Source: Acetivibrio cellulolyticus CD2 | GTDB lineage: Bacteria > Bacillota > Clostridia > Acetivibrionales > Acetivibrionaceae | Reading direction: 5' to 3' | Length of the DNA stretch: 64,000 nt | Assembly (NCBI RefSeq): GCF_000179595.2 | Contig: NZ_JH556659.1 | Coordinates: 539,016-603,015, forward strand | Part shown: piece by piece, positions 18,601 through 26,693 of the stretch | Numbering within the stretch: the first letter of the stretch is position 1 | Layout: the number at the start of each line of letters is the position of its first letter | Notes under the pieces: model-generated | What the model was told of the DNA's origin: nothing | Databases searched by the model: none | Seen by the model: the letters and a program-made list of their open reading frames with translations, nothing else | Made by a program: the position numbers and the translations under genes

Positions 18601-18773
18601 TCAGGTTATTCTTTGCTAATAACACAAAGATTACTGAGATAATAGATAGCAACAAGGCGATAATTGCAGATGAAACACTTGCAGATGAGATCATCGAAGG
18701 AAGTTCTGATGGCTATAGTAAAGAATGGAACATTAATGGTGAAAAAGTCAATTTTACTGTAGTAAAGATATAA
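15654..18773 (+). CDS. ileS: isoleucyl-tRNA synthetase
   Basis: Charges tRNA-Ile in the cytoplasm. The protein is 1039 residues, the long class I type. The HIGH signature (PHIGH, residues 54-58) and the KMSKS loop (KMSKH, 591-595) are visible. The CP1 editing region includes TTTPWTLPSN. WCRCD/CPKC zinc-type cysteine pairs and the anticodon-binding C-terminal region follow. Its length and the DREKEVLKYW start match the eukaryote-like/second type of bacterial IleRS that is common in clostridia and often mupirocin-tolerant (family knowledge, not tested here). GGAGG precedes the ATG. Expression is set by the T-box leader directly upstream. Confidence 0.97.
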   Translation: MYKKVSTNLNFVDREKEVLKYWKDNKIFEKSIEMREGGETFTFYDGPPTANGKPHIGHILTRVIKDIVPRYKTMKGYKVLRKAGWDTHGLPVELEVEKLLGIDGKPEIEKFGVEPFIANCKKSVWKYKGEWEQMSDRVGYWADMEEPYITYDNNYIESVWWALKRIWDQDLLYKGHKIVPYCPRCGTSLSSHEVAQGYKDVKEPSIYVKFQVKGEKNVYLMAWTTTPWTLPSNVALTVNPRETYVKVKCSDEVYILAEALAPSVLKEEYEVLEKMDGKSMIGMEYEPLFDFVKVDKKAYYVAGGDFVTLTDGTGIVHTAPAFGEDDAKVGREYDLPFLQAVNDRGNFIEAVTPWKGMFVKDADPKIIEHLEGRNLIYKKLDYEHSYPFCWRCDTHLLYYAMDTWFVKMTAVKDKLLKNNNKINWLPDNIREGRMGNFLENVVDWGLSRSRYWGTPLPIWECECGHRHVIGSIAELKEMGENVPDDIELHKPFIDNVFLKCPKCNTGKMKRVSEVIDCWFDSGSMPFAQWHYPFENQEIFKDNYPADFISEAIDQTRGWFYTLLAISTLLFDEPAFKNVIVLGHVNDKDGIKMSKHKGNVVDPWTVLDKQGADAVRWYFYINSAPWLPNRFYEEAVSESQRKFMGTLWNTYAFYVLYAGIDQFDPKQYKLEYEKLSVMDKWVLSKMNTLIATVDKNLANYRITESARAIQEFTDDLSNWYVRRSRERFWQKDMTQDKINAYMTLYTVLVQLITVSAPFVPFVAEEIYSNLVRNIDSNAPESVHLCDFPVADEKIIDKELEKNMDLVLKLVVLGRACRNTANIKNRQPAARVYVKAGFELPEMFNELVKDELNVKEVVFTEDARRFTKYKFKPQLRTLGSRYGKLVPSIAKVLTEIDDNMVMEKFAKGEKVTFELEGTTVELAEADVLIETSQKDGFVSEAEKDTTVVLDTNLTPELIEEGFVREIISKIQTMRKEAGFEVQDHIRLFFANNTKITEIIDSNKAIIADETLADEIIEGSSDGYSKEWNINGEKVNFTVVKI

Positions 18774-18792
18774 AAAATACTAATAAATAACA

Positions 18793-18833
18793 TAAAGAAG
18801 TCCGATATATTAAATAGTCGGGCTTCTTTTTTT
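18793..18833 (+). terminator. intrinsic terminator of ileS
   Basis: AGAAGtCCGA pairs with TCGGgCTTCT across an AT-rich loop and is followed by TTTTTTT, about 20 bases after the ileS stop. Confidence 0.9.
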
Positions 18834-19797
18834 GGGGAATTTGATAGGCAAATGTCATAAAATATTAGAATAAATGCTATACGATTTAAGTTGTGCAATA
18901 TCCCAAGTATCCCTAAATGACCAGTACTAGTGATTTGCACGGTATGCATTAAAAAGTTACAAAGCCATGTGTACGATATAAACAAAAGAATTCCAATAAT
19001 TTGTTCTTTTTTGTTAAATTTGTACATTGAATATATTACGGTTTTCTGCGAAAATATTAATATAAATTGAGTGGGAAAATTTGAGGGGTGTGATGAATAA
19101 TTTACAGTAATCACATTCGCAAACCGCAGTAATCAATATATAGTATTTATAATTGACGACACACTAAACTTCATCTATCTATTTGTTTTATATGTAGCAG
19201 TATTTGAACTTATTACATCCATACTATTTGATAATTTGATTTAATCGTTGTACCACGTACATGTAAGCGATAAACTTAATACTTATAGCCGATATTCTTA
19301 CTACGCAGCTTCTATACACCAAACTTGCAGCAATCTATATTTTTAATTGTTGAAATCGATATCTTAATACTTTTAATCGATATAGTTTATATTTGTAACC
19401 TAAGAACTTTTTATTTAGCAATGTATTCTCTTAATATTTGAATCGTTTTACAAACTTTGTTGAGCTTACTTTATACCAAACTATATCATTACACCCTTTT
19501 TACCCATATAATAAAGCATCTTGCGATTTTTACAACACGATACTTGTGAGCAACGGATAATGAATCTGTTGCTCAATTTTATTTTGCTGTTAAGCAAGTT
19601 CTGCATTGACAGATTGCGGTTTATTATATTAACATTTAATAGAAGCATTTATTTAGAAGATAATAATAAAGAATCAAAATGAATTAGTTATAATCGATTG
19701 GAGAGTTATGAGCAGCAAATGTTCTAAAATCAAATGGGATTGCATGCCCTGAGGTTTTTCTTCATATAGGATTAAAATTTTATAAGGAGTTGGAGAT
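18834..19797. other. 964-bp AT-rich non-coding gap
   Basis: No convincing gene. A minus-strand open frame near 18713-19114 with hydrophobic content lacks a ribosome binding site and runs through the ileS terminator, so it is not called. The tract holds two nearby ATCGATAT motifs (about 19356-19386) and a terminator-like hairpin at about 19546-19586. The last 10 bases carry the proS ribosome binding site. I recognise no T-box here. Confidence 0.6.
19546..19586 (+). terminator. terminator-like hairpin without an obvious gene upstream
   Basis: GAGCAACgGAT pairs with ATCtGTTGCTC and is followed by AATTTTATTTT. No gene lies within 700 bp upstream on this strand, so it may end an unannotated RNA or act as an attenuator for proS. 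Confidence 0.55.
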
Positions 19798-21243
19798 ATG
19801 TCAAACAATAAGGACAAAAAGCTGGTTGAGGCAATAACCTCAATGGATGTTGACTTTGCTCAATGGTATACGGATATTGTAAAGAAAGCGGATTTGGTTG
19901 ATTATTCAAGCGTAAGGGGTTGTATGATAATACGACCTTACGGCTATGCGATATGGGAAAATATACAAAAGACCTTAGATGCAAGGTTTAAAGAGACTGG
20001 GCATGAAAATGTTTATATGCCTATGTTTATACCAGAAAGTTTGCTGCAAAAAGAAAAGGACCATGTTGAAGGTTTTGCGCCTGAAGTTGCATGGGTTACA
20101 CATGGGGGGCAGGAAGAGCTTGCTGAAAAGCTTTGTGTGAGACCGACATCAGAAACTCTATTCTGCGATCATTATTCAAATATAATACAATCCTATAGAG
20201 ATCTACCAAAGCTTTATAATCAATGGTGTTCTGTTGTAAGATGGGAAAAGACGACCCGTCCTTTCTTAAGAACTGTAGAATTCTTATGGCAGGAGGGTCA
20301 CACGGCACACGCAACTGCAGAGGATGCGCAGGAAGAAACTATAAAAATGTTGAATGTATATGCCGATTTCTGCGAGAAGGTACTTGCAATTCCTGTTATT
20401 AAAGGACAAAAGACCGATAAGGAAAAATTTGCTGGAGCTAAGGCAACCTTCACTATTGAGAGTTTGATGCATGATGGAAAAGCTCTTCAATCAGGTACAT
20501 CTCACAACTTTGGAGATGGTTTTGCTCAAGCTTTTGGTATTCAATACACAGATCAAAACAACCAGCTCCAATATGTTCACCAGACTTCATGGGGAGTTTC
20601 AACACGTCTGATTGGTGGAATAATAATGGTACACGGAGACGACAACGGATTAGTGCTTCCTCCGAAGATAGCTCCTATTCAAGTAGTTGTAATACCTGTC
20701 TCACAGCACAAGGAAGGCGTATTGGAAAAAGCATATGCTATAAGGGACAGGTTAGCAGCAAAAGGTATCAGAGTTAAGATTGATGACTCAGACAAGATGC
20801 CTGGATGGAAGTATAGCGAATATGAAATGAAGGGTGTGCCTATAAGACTTGAGATTGGGCCAAAGGATATTGAAAAGAATCAGGCAGTACTTGTAACAAG
20901 GGTTTCAAGGGAGAAGTTGTTCATATCATTAGATGAGTTGGAAGGTAAGGTGTCTGAAACGTTAGATAAGGTGCAGGACGAACTTTACAATAAAGCTCTG
21001 GAGATGAGAAACAAGAAGACCTATAAAGCTGTAAACCTTGAAGAATTTGAAACTATTCTTAAAGAAACCCCAGGATTTATTAAAGCTATGTGGTGTGGTG
21101 ACAGGAAATGTGAAGAGACTATTAAGGAAAAGACAGCAGCAACTGCCCGTTGCATACCATTTGAGCAGGAGAAGATATCAGATAAGTGTGTATGTTGTGG
21201 AAAAGAAGCAAAACATATGCTATATTGGGGTAAAGCATATTAA
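19798..21243 (+). CDS. proS: prolyl-tRNA synthetase (short, archaeal/eukaryote-like type)
   Basis: Charges tRNA-Pro. The protein is 481 residues, the short ProRS form lacking the INS editing insertion of the E. coli type. Class II motifs are visible: [17 protein letters not shown], the RPTSETLFC and [15 protein letters not shown] regions, and [13 protein letters not shown]. The C-terminal zinc-type Cys pairs ([20 protein letters not shown]) and the terminal Tyr are typical of this type. AAGGAGTTGGAG precedes the ATG. It is monocistronic with its own terminator. Without the INS domain, any proofreading would need a free-standing factor. Confidence 0.96.
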   Translation: MSNNKDKKLVEAITSMDVDFAQWYTDIVKKADLVDYSSVRGCMIIRPYGYAIWENIQKTLDARFKETGHENVYMPMFIPESLLQKEKDHVEGFAPEVAWVTHGGQEELAEKLCVRPTSETLFCDHYSNIIQSYRDLPKLYNQWCSVVRWEKTTRPFLRTVEFLWQEGHTAHATAEDAQEETIKMLNVYADFCEKVLAIPVIKGQKTDKEKFAGAKATFTIESLMHDGKALQSGTSHNFGDGFAQAFGIQYTDQNNQLQYVHQTSWGVSTRLIGGIIMVHGDDNGLVLPPKIAPIQVVVIPVSQHKEGVLEKAYAIRDRLAAKGIRVKIDDSDKMPGWKYSEYEMKGVPIRLEIGPKDIEKNQAVLVTRVSREKLFISLDELEGKVSETLDKVQDELYNKALEMRNKKTYKAVNLEEFETILKETPGFIKAMWCGDRKCEETIKEKTAATARCIPFEQEKISDKCVCCGKEAKHMLYWGKAY

Positions 21244-21285
21244 TTCTGAAGCATATATTTTATTGATAACTTGAAGATTAGATAT

Positions 21286-21322
21286 ATAAAAAGCGTCTGA
21301 GAAAAGTTCAGATGCTTTTTTA
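21286..21322 (+). terminator. intrinsic terminator of proS
   Basis: AAAAAGCGTCTGA pairs with TCAGATGCTTTTTT. Nearly the same sequence, loop included, recurs after the amidase gene at 26361-26396. Confidence 0.93.
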
Positions 21323-21459
21323 ACGGTTTAATAAGTCTTTACAATCCTTTATAATTATTTGTTTTATAAGACAATTCAGCTATTCCATAATTCAGCTGCA
21401 ATTATGTTATAATAAACTAGTGTATTGGGTAATTAAAAATATATTAAAGAAGGTATATA

Positions 21460-22299
21460 ATGATAGAATTGGGGAAAATTCAGAAACTGGAAGTTGTTAG
21501 AAATGCACAAATTGGAGTGTATTTAAATTCAAGAGGCAATAAAGACAAAGATGCTATTTTACTGCCTAACAATCAAGTGCTTGAGGGAACTGGCATAGGA
21601 GATGAAGTAGAAGTATTTGTTTACAAAGATTCGGAAGACAGAGTGATAGCAACTATGAAAAAACCTAAGCTGACAATTGGAGAACTGGCGGTGTTAAGAG
21701 TAGTCGACACAACGAGAATAGGGGCATTTCTTGACTGGGGATTAGAGAAGGACTTATTTCTACCTTTCAGGGAACAGATAGGTAATGTTAAAAAAGGGTG
21801 CACATATTTGGTAGGAATGTATATAGACAGTAGCAATAGACTATGTGCAACAATGAATATATATAATCTCCTTAGCAGTGAATCGCCATATAAGCAAAAT
21901 GACAGAGTTAAAGGAACTGTCTACAGCATAAGTAAAAGTATAGGAGCTTTTGTAGCCGTGGATAATAAGTATCAAGGTTTGATTCCTAATAAGGAGTTAT
22001 ATGGCAGCTATGCTGAAGGTGACATTGTAGATGCAAGAGTCAACAGGGTCAGGCAAGATGGAAAATTAGAGTTAAGCCTAAGAAAAGAGGCCTACAATGA
22101 AATCGAAGAAGATGCACAAAAAATAATGGAAAGGTTAAAATTAACTGGAGGCACTCTACCAATTAATGATAGCAGCACCCCAGAACATATAAAGGCTGAA
22201 TTAAGTATAAGTAAAGCGGCTTTTAAGAGAGCTGTCGGGAGGCTCCTAAAAGAGGGAGCAATAGAAATTACAGATGAGGGTATTAAGAGAGTGTGGTAA
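21460..22299 (+). CDS. cvfB: CvfB-type S1-domain RNA-binding protein
   Basis: A 279-residue cytoplasmic protein with the CvfB/YitL layout. Several S1-like beta barrels occupy residues 1-205 (LAVLRVVDTTRIGAFLDWG; VKGTVYSISKSIGAFV; DVVDARV-type sequence near 190). A C-terminal winged helix follows (TPEHIKAELSISKAAFKRAV). In staphylococci CvfB affects virulence and RNA metabolism; here it is likely a general RNA-binding regulator. The start is supported by AAGAAGG ten bases upstream. A TATAAT lies about 50 bases upstream (21408) without a clear -35. The gene is single and followed by a strong hairpin. Confidence 0.9.
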   Translation: MIELGKIQKLEVVRNAQIGVYLNSRGNKDKDAILLPNNQVLEGTGIGDEVEVFVYKDSEDRVIATMKKPKLTIGELAVLRVVDTTRIGAFLDWGLEKDLFLPFREQIGNVKKGCTYLVGMYIDSSNRLCATMNIYNLLSSESPYKQNDRVKGTVYSISKSIGAFVAVDNKYQGLIPNKELYGSYAEGDIVDARVNRVRQDGKLELSLRKEAYNEIEEDAQKIMERLKLTGGTLPINDSSTPEHIKAELSISKAAFKRAVGRLLKEGAIEITDEGIKRVW

Positions 22300-22313
22300 A
22301 AGTTGGTATTGGT

Positions 22314-22342
22314 TTGCTATTCCTCTTAATTCATGATATAAT
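22314..22342 (+). promoter_or_regulatory. sigma-A promoter upstream of a terminator and a DEAD-box gene
   Basis: TTGCTA (22314-22319), a 17-base spacer and TATAAT (22337-22342). It lies before the 22408-22450 hairpin, so transcripts from it would end after about 100 bases or read through into the helicase gene. Confidence 0.6.
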
Positions 22343-22407
22343 ACAAAGATAATATTGTTTTTTCAACTGCCTTACTCTAATATTCGCATGAAGTATTTGG
22401 AGATTAT

Positions 22408-22450
22408 AGAGCGGGAAACTCAATTAATTATGAGTTTCCTGCTCTTTTTA
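22408..22450 (+). terminator. strong intrinsic terminator/attenuator
   Basis: GAGCGGGAAACTCA pairs with TGAGTTTCCTGCTC across an AT loop, then TTTTT. It may end cvfB, or act as an attenuator for the promoter at 22314-22342. Confidence 0.92.
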
Positions 22451-22561
22451 TATTTATATGGTGGAAAAGGAATGTAACCATATAAGCTGAATTAAATACA
22501 TTTCAGTAATAAATGATATTAATAATAAATAGTGGTTAACCACTTAAAAGGAGAAAACGAA

Positions 22562-23707
22562 TTGGATTTTGAAAAACTAAACATTATCACACCTATATTG
22601 AAAGCTATATGCGAAGAAGGATACACTACACCTACTCTTATACAACAACAGGCTATACCGGTTATTCTTGAAGGCAGGGACCTGCTCGGGTGTGCGCAAA
22701 CTGGCACAGGAAAAACAGCAGCATTTGCTATTCCCTTGTTACAGACTCTTTATAAGGAAAGGACAAACTTAAAAGGGCAACGGATAGTTAAAGGCTTAAT
22801 ACTGACACCAACACGTGAGCTGGCAATCCAGATAGGCGAAAGCCTTGAGGCGTATGGAAGGTATACCGGAATTAAGCATGCTGTGATTTTTGGTGGTGTA
22901 TCTCAAGTTCCCCAGGTGAATAAATTAAGATCGGGTGTAGATATTATTGTTGCAACTCCAGGGCGGCTGCTTGACTTGATGAACCAAAAATATATAAATG
23001 TGAGCTGTTTAAAGATGCTTATATTGGATGAGGCAGATCGTATGCTTGATATGGGATTTTCATTTGATGTGAAAAAAATTATATCCAGGTTGACGGATAC
23101 AAGACAAACACTTTTGTTTTCAGCTACTATGCCCAAGGAAATCACAAAGATGGTAGACGCAATTTTAAAGAATCCGGTTAAGGTTGAAGTAACACCTGTT
23201 TCTTCTACGGTGGATACCATTGAACAAAATGTTTATTTTGTAGAACAGAAAGATAAAAAATCCTTGCTGATAAAGTTGCTGAAAAACAGGGCTATCGAAT
23301 CTGTTCTTGTATTTACGCGTACAAAGCATGGGGCAGACAAGATTGCCAAAGATTTGGCAAAACTGAGTATTACTGCCCAAGCTATCCATGGGGATAAATC
23401 CCAGGTAGCTAGACAGATTGCTTTGAACAATTTCAAGTTAAAACGTACAAGGGTGCTTGTTGCTACTGATATTGCAGCAAGAGGAATCGATATTCAAGAA
23501 CTGTCTCATATTATTAATTTTGACTTACCCAATGTGCCTGAAACCTACGTTCATCGCATTGGAAGAACTGGAAGAGCAGGAATGGTAGGAACAGCATTGT
23601 CGTTTTGCGATAGAGAAGAGATGGGCTACTTAAGAGCTATACAAAAACTCATATCCAAGAAAATACCTGTAGTAGAAGAACAGCCTTATTCAATGAGATT
23701 TGCGTAA
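22562..23707 (+). CDS. DEAD-box RNA helicase
   Basis: An ATP-dependent RNA helicase core of 381 residues. Visible motifs are the Q motif (TPTLIQQQAIP), I (AQTGTGKT), Ia (PTRELA), Ib (TPGRLLD), II (DEAD), III (SAT), V (ATDIAARGID) and VI (HRIGRTGRAG). It has almost no C-terminal extension, as in short RhlE-like helicases. The frame opens at GTG 22532, but TTG 22562 has AAGGAG eight bases upstream and is chosen. Likely roles are ribosome assembly or mRNA turnover. A second, longer DEAD-box helicase lies at 45399-47033. Confidence 0.93.
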   Translation: MDFEKLNIITPILKAICEEGYTTPTLIQQQAIPVILEGRDLLGCAQTGTGKTAAFAIPLLQTLYKERTNLKGQRIVKGLILTPTRELAIQIGESLEAYGRYTGIKHAVIFGGVSQVPQVNKLRSGVDIIVATPGRLLDLMNQKYINVSCLKMLILDEADRMLDMGFSFDVKKIISRLTDTRQTLLFSATMPKEITKMVDAILKNPVKVEVTPVSSTVDTIEQNVYFVEQKDKKSLLIKLLKNRAIESVLVFTRTKHGADKIAKDLAKLSITAQAIHGDKSQVARQIALNNFKLKRTRVLVATDIAARGIDIQELSHIINFDLPNVPETYVHRIGRTGRAGMVGTALSFCDREEMGYLRAIQKLISKKIPVVEEQPYSMRFA

Positions 23708-23801
23708 AAGTGATATCTGGCAAATTCCAGCATGGTTTCTGAATGTGAGAGCAAGCTAATATGCTAATAATAAAAGTCATAGATTCGAGGTGAAAAATAA
23801 T

Positions 23802-24008
23802 ATGATTGAACCTTCAATAAGTTCATTAATGGAGAAAGTAGACAGCAGATATACACTATGTATTCTAGTAGGAAAGAGGGCAAGGCAGTTGACAGATGGT
23901 GCTCGTAGTCTTACGGAAAGCAGTTCTAGTAAAGTAGTAACTACTGCAGCAAACGAGGTTAATGAAAATATGATAACTTACGTAAGAACAAAGAGTGGTA
24001 TTAAATAG
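23802..24008 (+). CDS. rpoZ: RNA polymerase omega subunit
   Basis: A 68-residue protein with the omega signature: VDSRYTLCILVGKRARQL near the N-terminus and ANEV in the last third. Omega binds the beta' C-terminus and aids RNA polymerase assembly. GAGGTG nine bases before ATG 23802 fixes the start, while the GTG at 23790 overlaps that site. It usually sits between gmk and coaBC (dfp) in Firmicutes. Here it follows a DEAD-box gene alone and has its own terminator. Confidence 0.85.
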   Translation: MIEPSISSLMEKVDSRYTLCILVGKRARQLTDGARSLTESSSSKVVTTAANEVNENMITYVRTKSGIK

Positions 24009-24042
24009 GTAAAAGAATTACCAGCAGTTCTACCTTGAGTTT

Positions 24043-24072
24043 AAAGCTCCTTCAAAAACAAGGGGCTTTTTT
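24043..24072 (+). terminator. intrinsic terminator of rpoZ
   Basis: AAAGCTCCTT pairs with AAGGGGCTTT across a seven-base loop and is followed by a T-run. Confidence 0.88.
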
Positions 24073-24622
24073 GCTAAAGGAATCATATCTTATTATTGAG
24101 AATTCATTCAAAAATTCAGATATTGAAAAAAGAAAAAACGTTTATAAGACATCCTGATAAATATTATAAAAAACTCAGCAATTTCCAATTTAGAAAAATA
24201 GTTAAGAAATTGGAACTGAATATAATAAATATTCTTAAATTGCATTGCGCTGACCCCTGTTTAAATATATAATAAACAAGACAATAAATAGAATACAGTT
24301 TACAGGCAGTATTGATATGATGTACTGATGGAAAGAAGTAAGTAAGTGTGGGAAATCCTGCACGGTCCTGTTATTGCAAAAGATGAATTGTTAAGGTTGC
24401 TGTAAAACAGGAAAGAATGACCAGAATACCTACTTTATGAGCGATAGGGTGGGTGCAATAATTTATACAGGTACACTTGCTTAACTTCTTGAACAAATGT
24501 TTAAGAGGTTAATTTTATTTGAGGAATTTGCGAGACTGCATAGGTTTTTAGTGCGTACAGAATAAAAAATGTATGTCAAATTTTAATAAATTTTTACTAA
24601 AGAAAAATAAGGGGTTGGGTAT
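24073..24622. other. 550-bp non-coding tract containing a riboswitch-like leader
   Basis: No coding sequence seen. The left part (24073-24280) is plain AT-rich DNA. The right part holds the cobalamin-riboswitch-like leader and a terminator-like hairpin, described separately. GGGGTTGGG before 24623 is the ribosome binding site of the amidase. Confidence 0.7.
24290..24520 (+). promoter_or_regulatory. candidate cobalamin riboswitch
   Basis: Conserved-core-like blocks occur in the right order. GTGTGGGAAATCCTGCACGG then TCCTGTTATTGC (24346-24377) match the GGUGnnAAUCC...GCnCGGUCCnGnnACUG core. CAGGAAAGAATGACCAGAAT then ACCTAC (24408-24432) matches the 3' AGnCAGGAUACCUGCC block. CAGTA/TACTG (about 24306-24327) forms a hairpin upstream. 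Downstream, TTAACTTCTTGAAC pairs with GTTTAAGAGGTTAA followed by TTTTATTT (24481-24520), a plausible terminator platform. The aligned core is degenerate at several positions, and the gene downstream is unusual for this class. The call rests on consensus recall, not a covariance-model score. Confidence 0.55.
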
Positions 24623-26332
24623 ATGAAGAAATACTATTCTGTGATACTGGGTGTTATTATATGTTTTCTTGTGTTTGTCAATATTACCCCAGCGGCAACT
24701 CAGAATGATCTAAAAATAAAAGTTGATGGGGTTCTTTTAAAGTCAGATGTATCTCCGATTCAAGTGAATAACAGATTATTGGTACCGGTGCGTGTATTGG
24801 TTGAAAAACTAGGTGCTTCAGTAAAATGGAATGAGAAAACCAAAAAGGTATCTGTATTGCTGAACAATATAAATATTGAGATGAAAATTAATGATGTGAA
24901 CGTATCAGTTAACGGCAAGAATGAAAAATTGGATGTGCCGGCAAAACTCATAAATGGCAGAACAATGGTGCCGCTAAGATTTTTAAGTGAGCAGTTCAAC
25001 TTAAATGTAGATTGGATTAGTAATAAGAAGCTTGTAACCATTAACCACAGCAAACTCATAAGTGTTGAGTGCACTAAATCAGGTGATAAAGCAAGTCTAG
25101 AGTTAAAGCTGGATTACTTTAAGAATTATAACATCATAAAATTGTCAGACCCTGAAAGGATTGTAATAGACTTTCCTAATGTAGATACATCTGAAAAACA
25201 GGAAGTTTTAAATACTAATAATGGAGTCATAAACACTGTTCGTTATGCGCATTTCAATGACCCAAGTAATGGCATTGATGCTGCAAGAATTGTTCTGGAT
25301 CTAACAGGTCAATCGAAATATCAAATAAAGAAAACTGATACCGAATTTATAATGACTGTCGAAACAAGTGAAGCTGAAGATTCAGAAACTTCTTCTCTAA
25401 ACAGAGGGGGAGATAGGAGAATTTTAGATTTGCTCAAAAATATTGCCTATGAAAACAAAGGTGATAGAGTTTCTTTATTTCTAAAGGGAATTTTACTAAA
25501 TGAAGTTGGTAGTGATGTTAAAAAGTTCTATAGAGAGGTGTATGATGATAATAAGTATACTATAACCTTTTCTACAGACTTGGGGAACGTTGGAACAGGT
25601 AAAATGGTGATCGATGATGAGGTGCTTTCATATATAGAAGTTAAAACTGACAAAGCAAAGAAGGAGACAAGCATTATCTTTAATGCAAAAGATAGCTTTT
25701 TCTATGAGGTTGTTGCCAGACCGGATGATACGATAAATGATACGGCCATAACGATTTTAAAACCTGCACAGAAGGGTGAAAAGTTAATAGTTATCGATCC
25801 AGGCCATGGAGGATATGAGAGTGGAGCTGTTTATAAGGGTGTTTATGAGAAAAACCTCAACCTTGATATTGCACTGAGGCTAAACAAATTATTAAAGAGT
25901 AAAAATATTAAAACGTATATTATCAGGCAAGATGATAGTTTTGTTGGTTTGTATGAGAGGGCATACATAGCAAACGACCTTAATGCAAAGCTATTTGTAT
26001 CTATTCATAATAATGCCTCCGAGATACCTGTATGTGGTACCGAAACTTTATATTTTCCAAGCGGTTCTAATAGTAATGGATTAACTGGACAAGATTTTGC
26101 AGAAACGATTCAAAAAAAACTTGTAAATAGGCTGGAAACGAAAAATAGAGGTATAATTGAAAGGCCTAATCTTGTTGTATTGAAGGCTACGAAGATGCCA
26201 GCTGTTTTAACTGAAGTCGGTTTTATGACTAATGATAATGAGTTTGCAAAGCTTTGTGAGCCTGAATTTAGACAAAAGGCAGCACAAGCTTTATGTGATG
26301 CTATAGTGAGTTCACTGGAAAAAATAAAGTAG
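24623..26332 (+). CDS. exported N-acetylmuramoyl-L-alanine amidase with AMIN domains
   Basis: A 569-residue secreted cell-wall hydrolase. Signal peptide about 1-25. A copper-amine-oxidase-N-like stalk domain covers about 30-140 (NNRLLVPVRVLVEKLGASV and NGRTMVPLRFLSEQF). An AMIN domain (about 150-250) and a second AMIN-like segment (270-375) follow. The zinc-dependent Amidase_3 domain is from about 388, with VIDPGHGG (Zn His), Glu in VYEKNLNLDIA, SIHNNA (Zn His) and the catalytic Glu in LTEVGFMTN. It cuts the amide bond between MurNAc and L-Ala; AMIN domains target the wall. It is monocistronic with its own terminator. The leader upstream looks like a cobalamin riboswitch, an unexpected control for this enzyme class. 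Confidence 0.94.
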   Translation: MKKYYSVILGVIICFLVFVNITPAATQNDLKIKVDGVLLKSDVSPIQVNNRLLVPVRVLVEKLGASVKWNEKTKKVSVLLNNINIEMKINDVNVSVNGKNEKLDVPAKLINGRTMVPLRFLSEQFNLNVDWISNKKLVTINHSKLISVECTKSGDKASLELKLDYFKNYNIIKLSDPERIVIDFPNVDTSEKQEVLNTNNGVINTVRYAHFNDPSNGIDAARIVLDLTGQSKYQIKKTDTEFIMTVETSEAEDSETSSLNRGGDRRILDLLKNIAYENKGDRVSLFLKGILLNEVGSDVKKFYREVYDDNKYTITFSTDLGNVGTGKMVIDDEVLSYIEVKTDKAKKETSIIFNAKDSFFYEVVARPDDTINDTAITILKPAQKGEKLIVIDPGHGGYESGAVYKGVYEKNLNLDIALRLNKLLKSKNIKTYIIRQDDSFVGLYERAYIANDLNAKLFVSIHNNASEIPVCGTETLYFPSGSNSNGLTGQDFAETIQKKLVNRLETKNRGIIERPNLVVLKATKMPAVLTEVGFMTNDNEFAKLCEPEFRQKAAQALCDAIVSSLEKIK

Positions 26333-26360
26333 ATGTGTATTTCAGTTAAGGATTGAATTT

Positions 26361-26396
26361 ATAAAAAGCGTCTGAGAAAAGTTCAGACGCTTTTTT
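26361..26396 (+). terminator. intrinsic terminator of the amidase gene
   Basis: AAAAAGCGTCTGA pairs with TCAGACGCTTTTTT. Apart from one base, stem and loop equal the proS terminator at 21286-21322. Confidence 0.93.
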
Positions 26397-26522
26397 CACA
26401 GTTAAAAGGTTTAAAGGGTACATGAATTTTATAATCAAGCAAAGTAACATAAGGATAGTTTTGTGCATAGTATGAATCATAAGTAGTCTTATAGAAGAAC
26501 TAAATGAAAGGAAGTGTTCAGA

Positions 26523-26630
26523 ATGGCTGATAGATTTGTAGGCGGAATATTTGACAATGACGTACTATTATGGTTTATTATTTTATTCCTGTTACTCTTC
26601 TGGTGTAATGGATACGTACGTGAAGACTAA
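26523..26630 (+). CDS. 35-residue membrane micropeptide
   Basis: A tiny open frame with AAGGAAG at proper distance before ATG and a terminator after it. It encodes a polar N-terminus with GGIFDND, a single hydrophobic helix (about residues 14-28) and a charged end, GYVRED. The layout GIF-D/N-acidic-helix-G-R-D matches a second micropeptide at 57732-57833 in this window, which argues that both are real. From memory, similar short peptides occur in clostridia and resemble the YjcZ-type sporulation micropeptides. The role is unknown. Confidence 0.75.
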   Translation: MADRFVGGIFDNDVLLWFIILFLLLFWCNGYVRED

Positions 26631-26649
26631 TACTTAAAGATGCATATGT

Positions 26650-26682
26650 AAGAAGTGGCTGCCAATTGGCAGCTTTCTTCTT
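26650..26682. terminator. bidirectional hairpin between micropeptide and CYTH gene
   Basis: AAGAA..GCTGCC pairs with GGCAGC..TTCTT around a short AATT-centred loop. T-rich on the plus side and A-rich before it, it can serve both convergent genes. Confidence 0.75.
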
Positions 26683-26693
26683 AGGCATCCCAA

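Noticed and set aside
18713-19114. Hydrophobic 133-codon frame on the minus strand
   Set aside because: Overlaps the end of ileS and its terminator and lacks a ribosome binding site; AT-rich DNA gives such hydrophobic frames by chance. Conservation in relatives would be needed to revive it.
19587-19797. Possible T-box before proS
   Set aside because: No GGGTGGTACCGCG-like T-box sequence or AGAGAGC stem I motif, in contrast to ileS.
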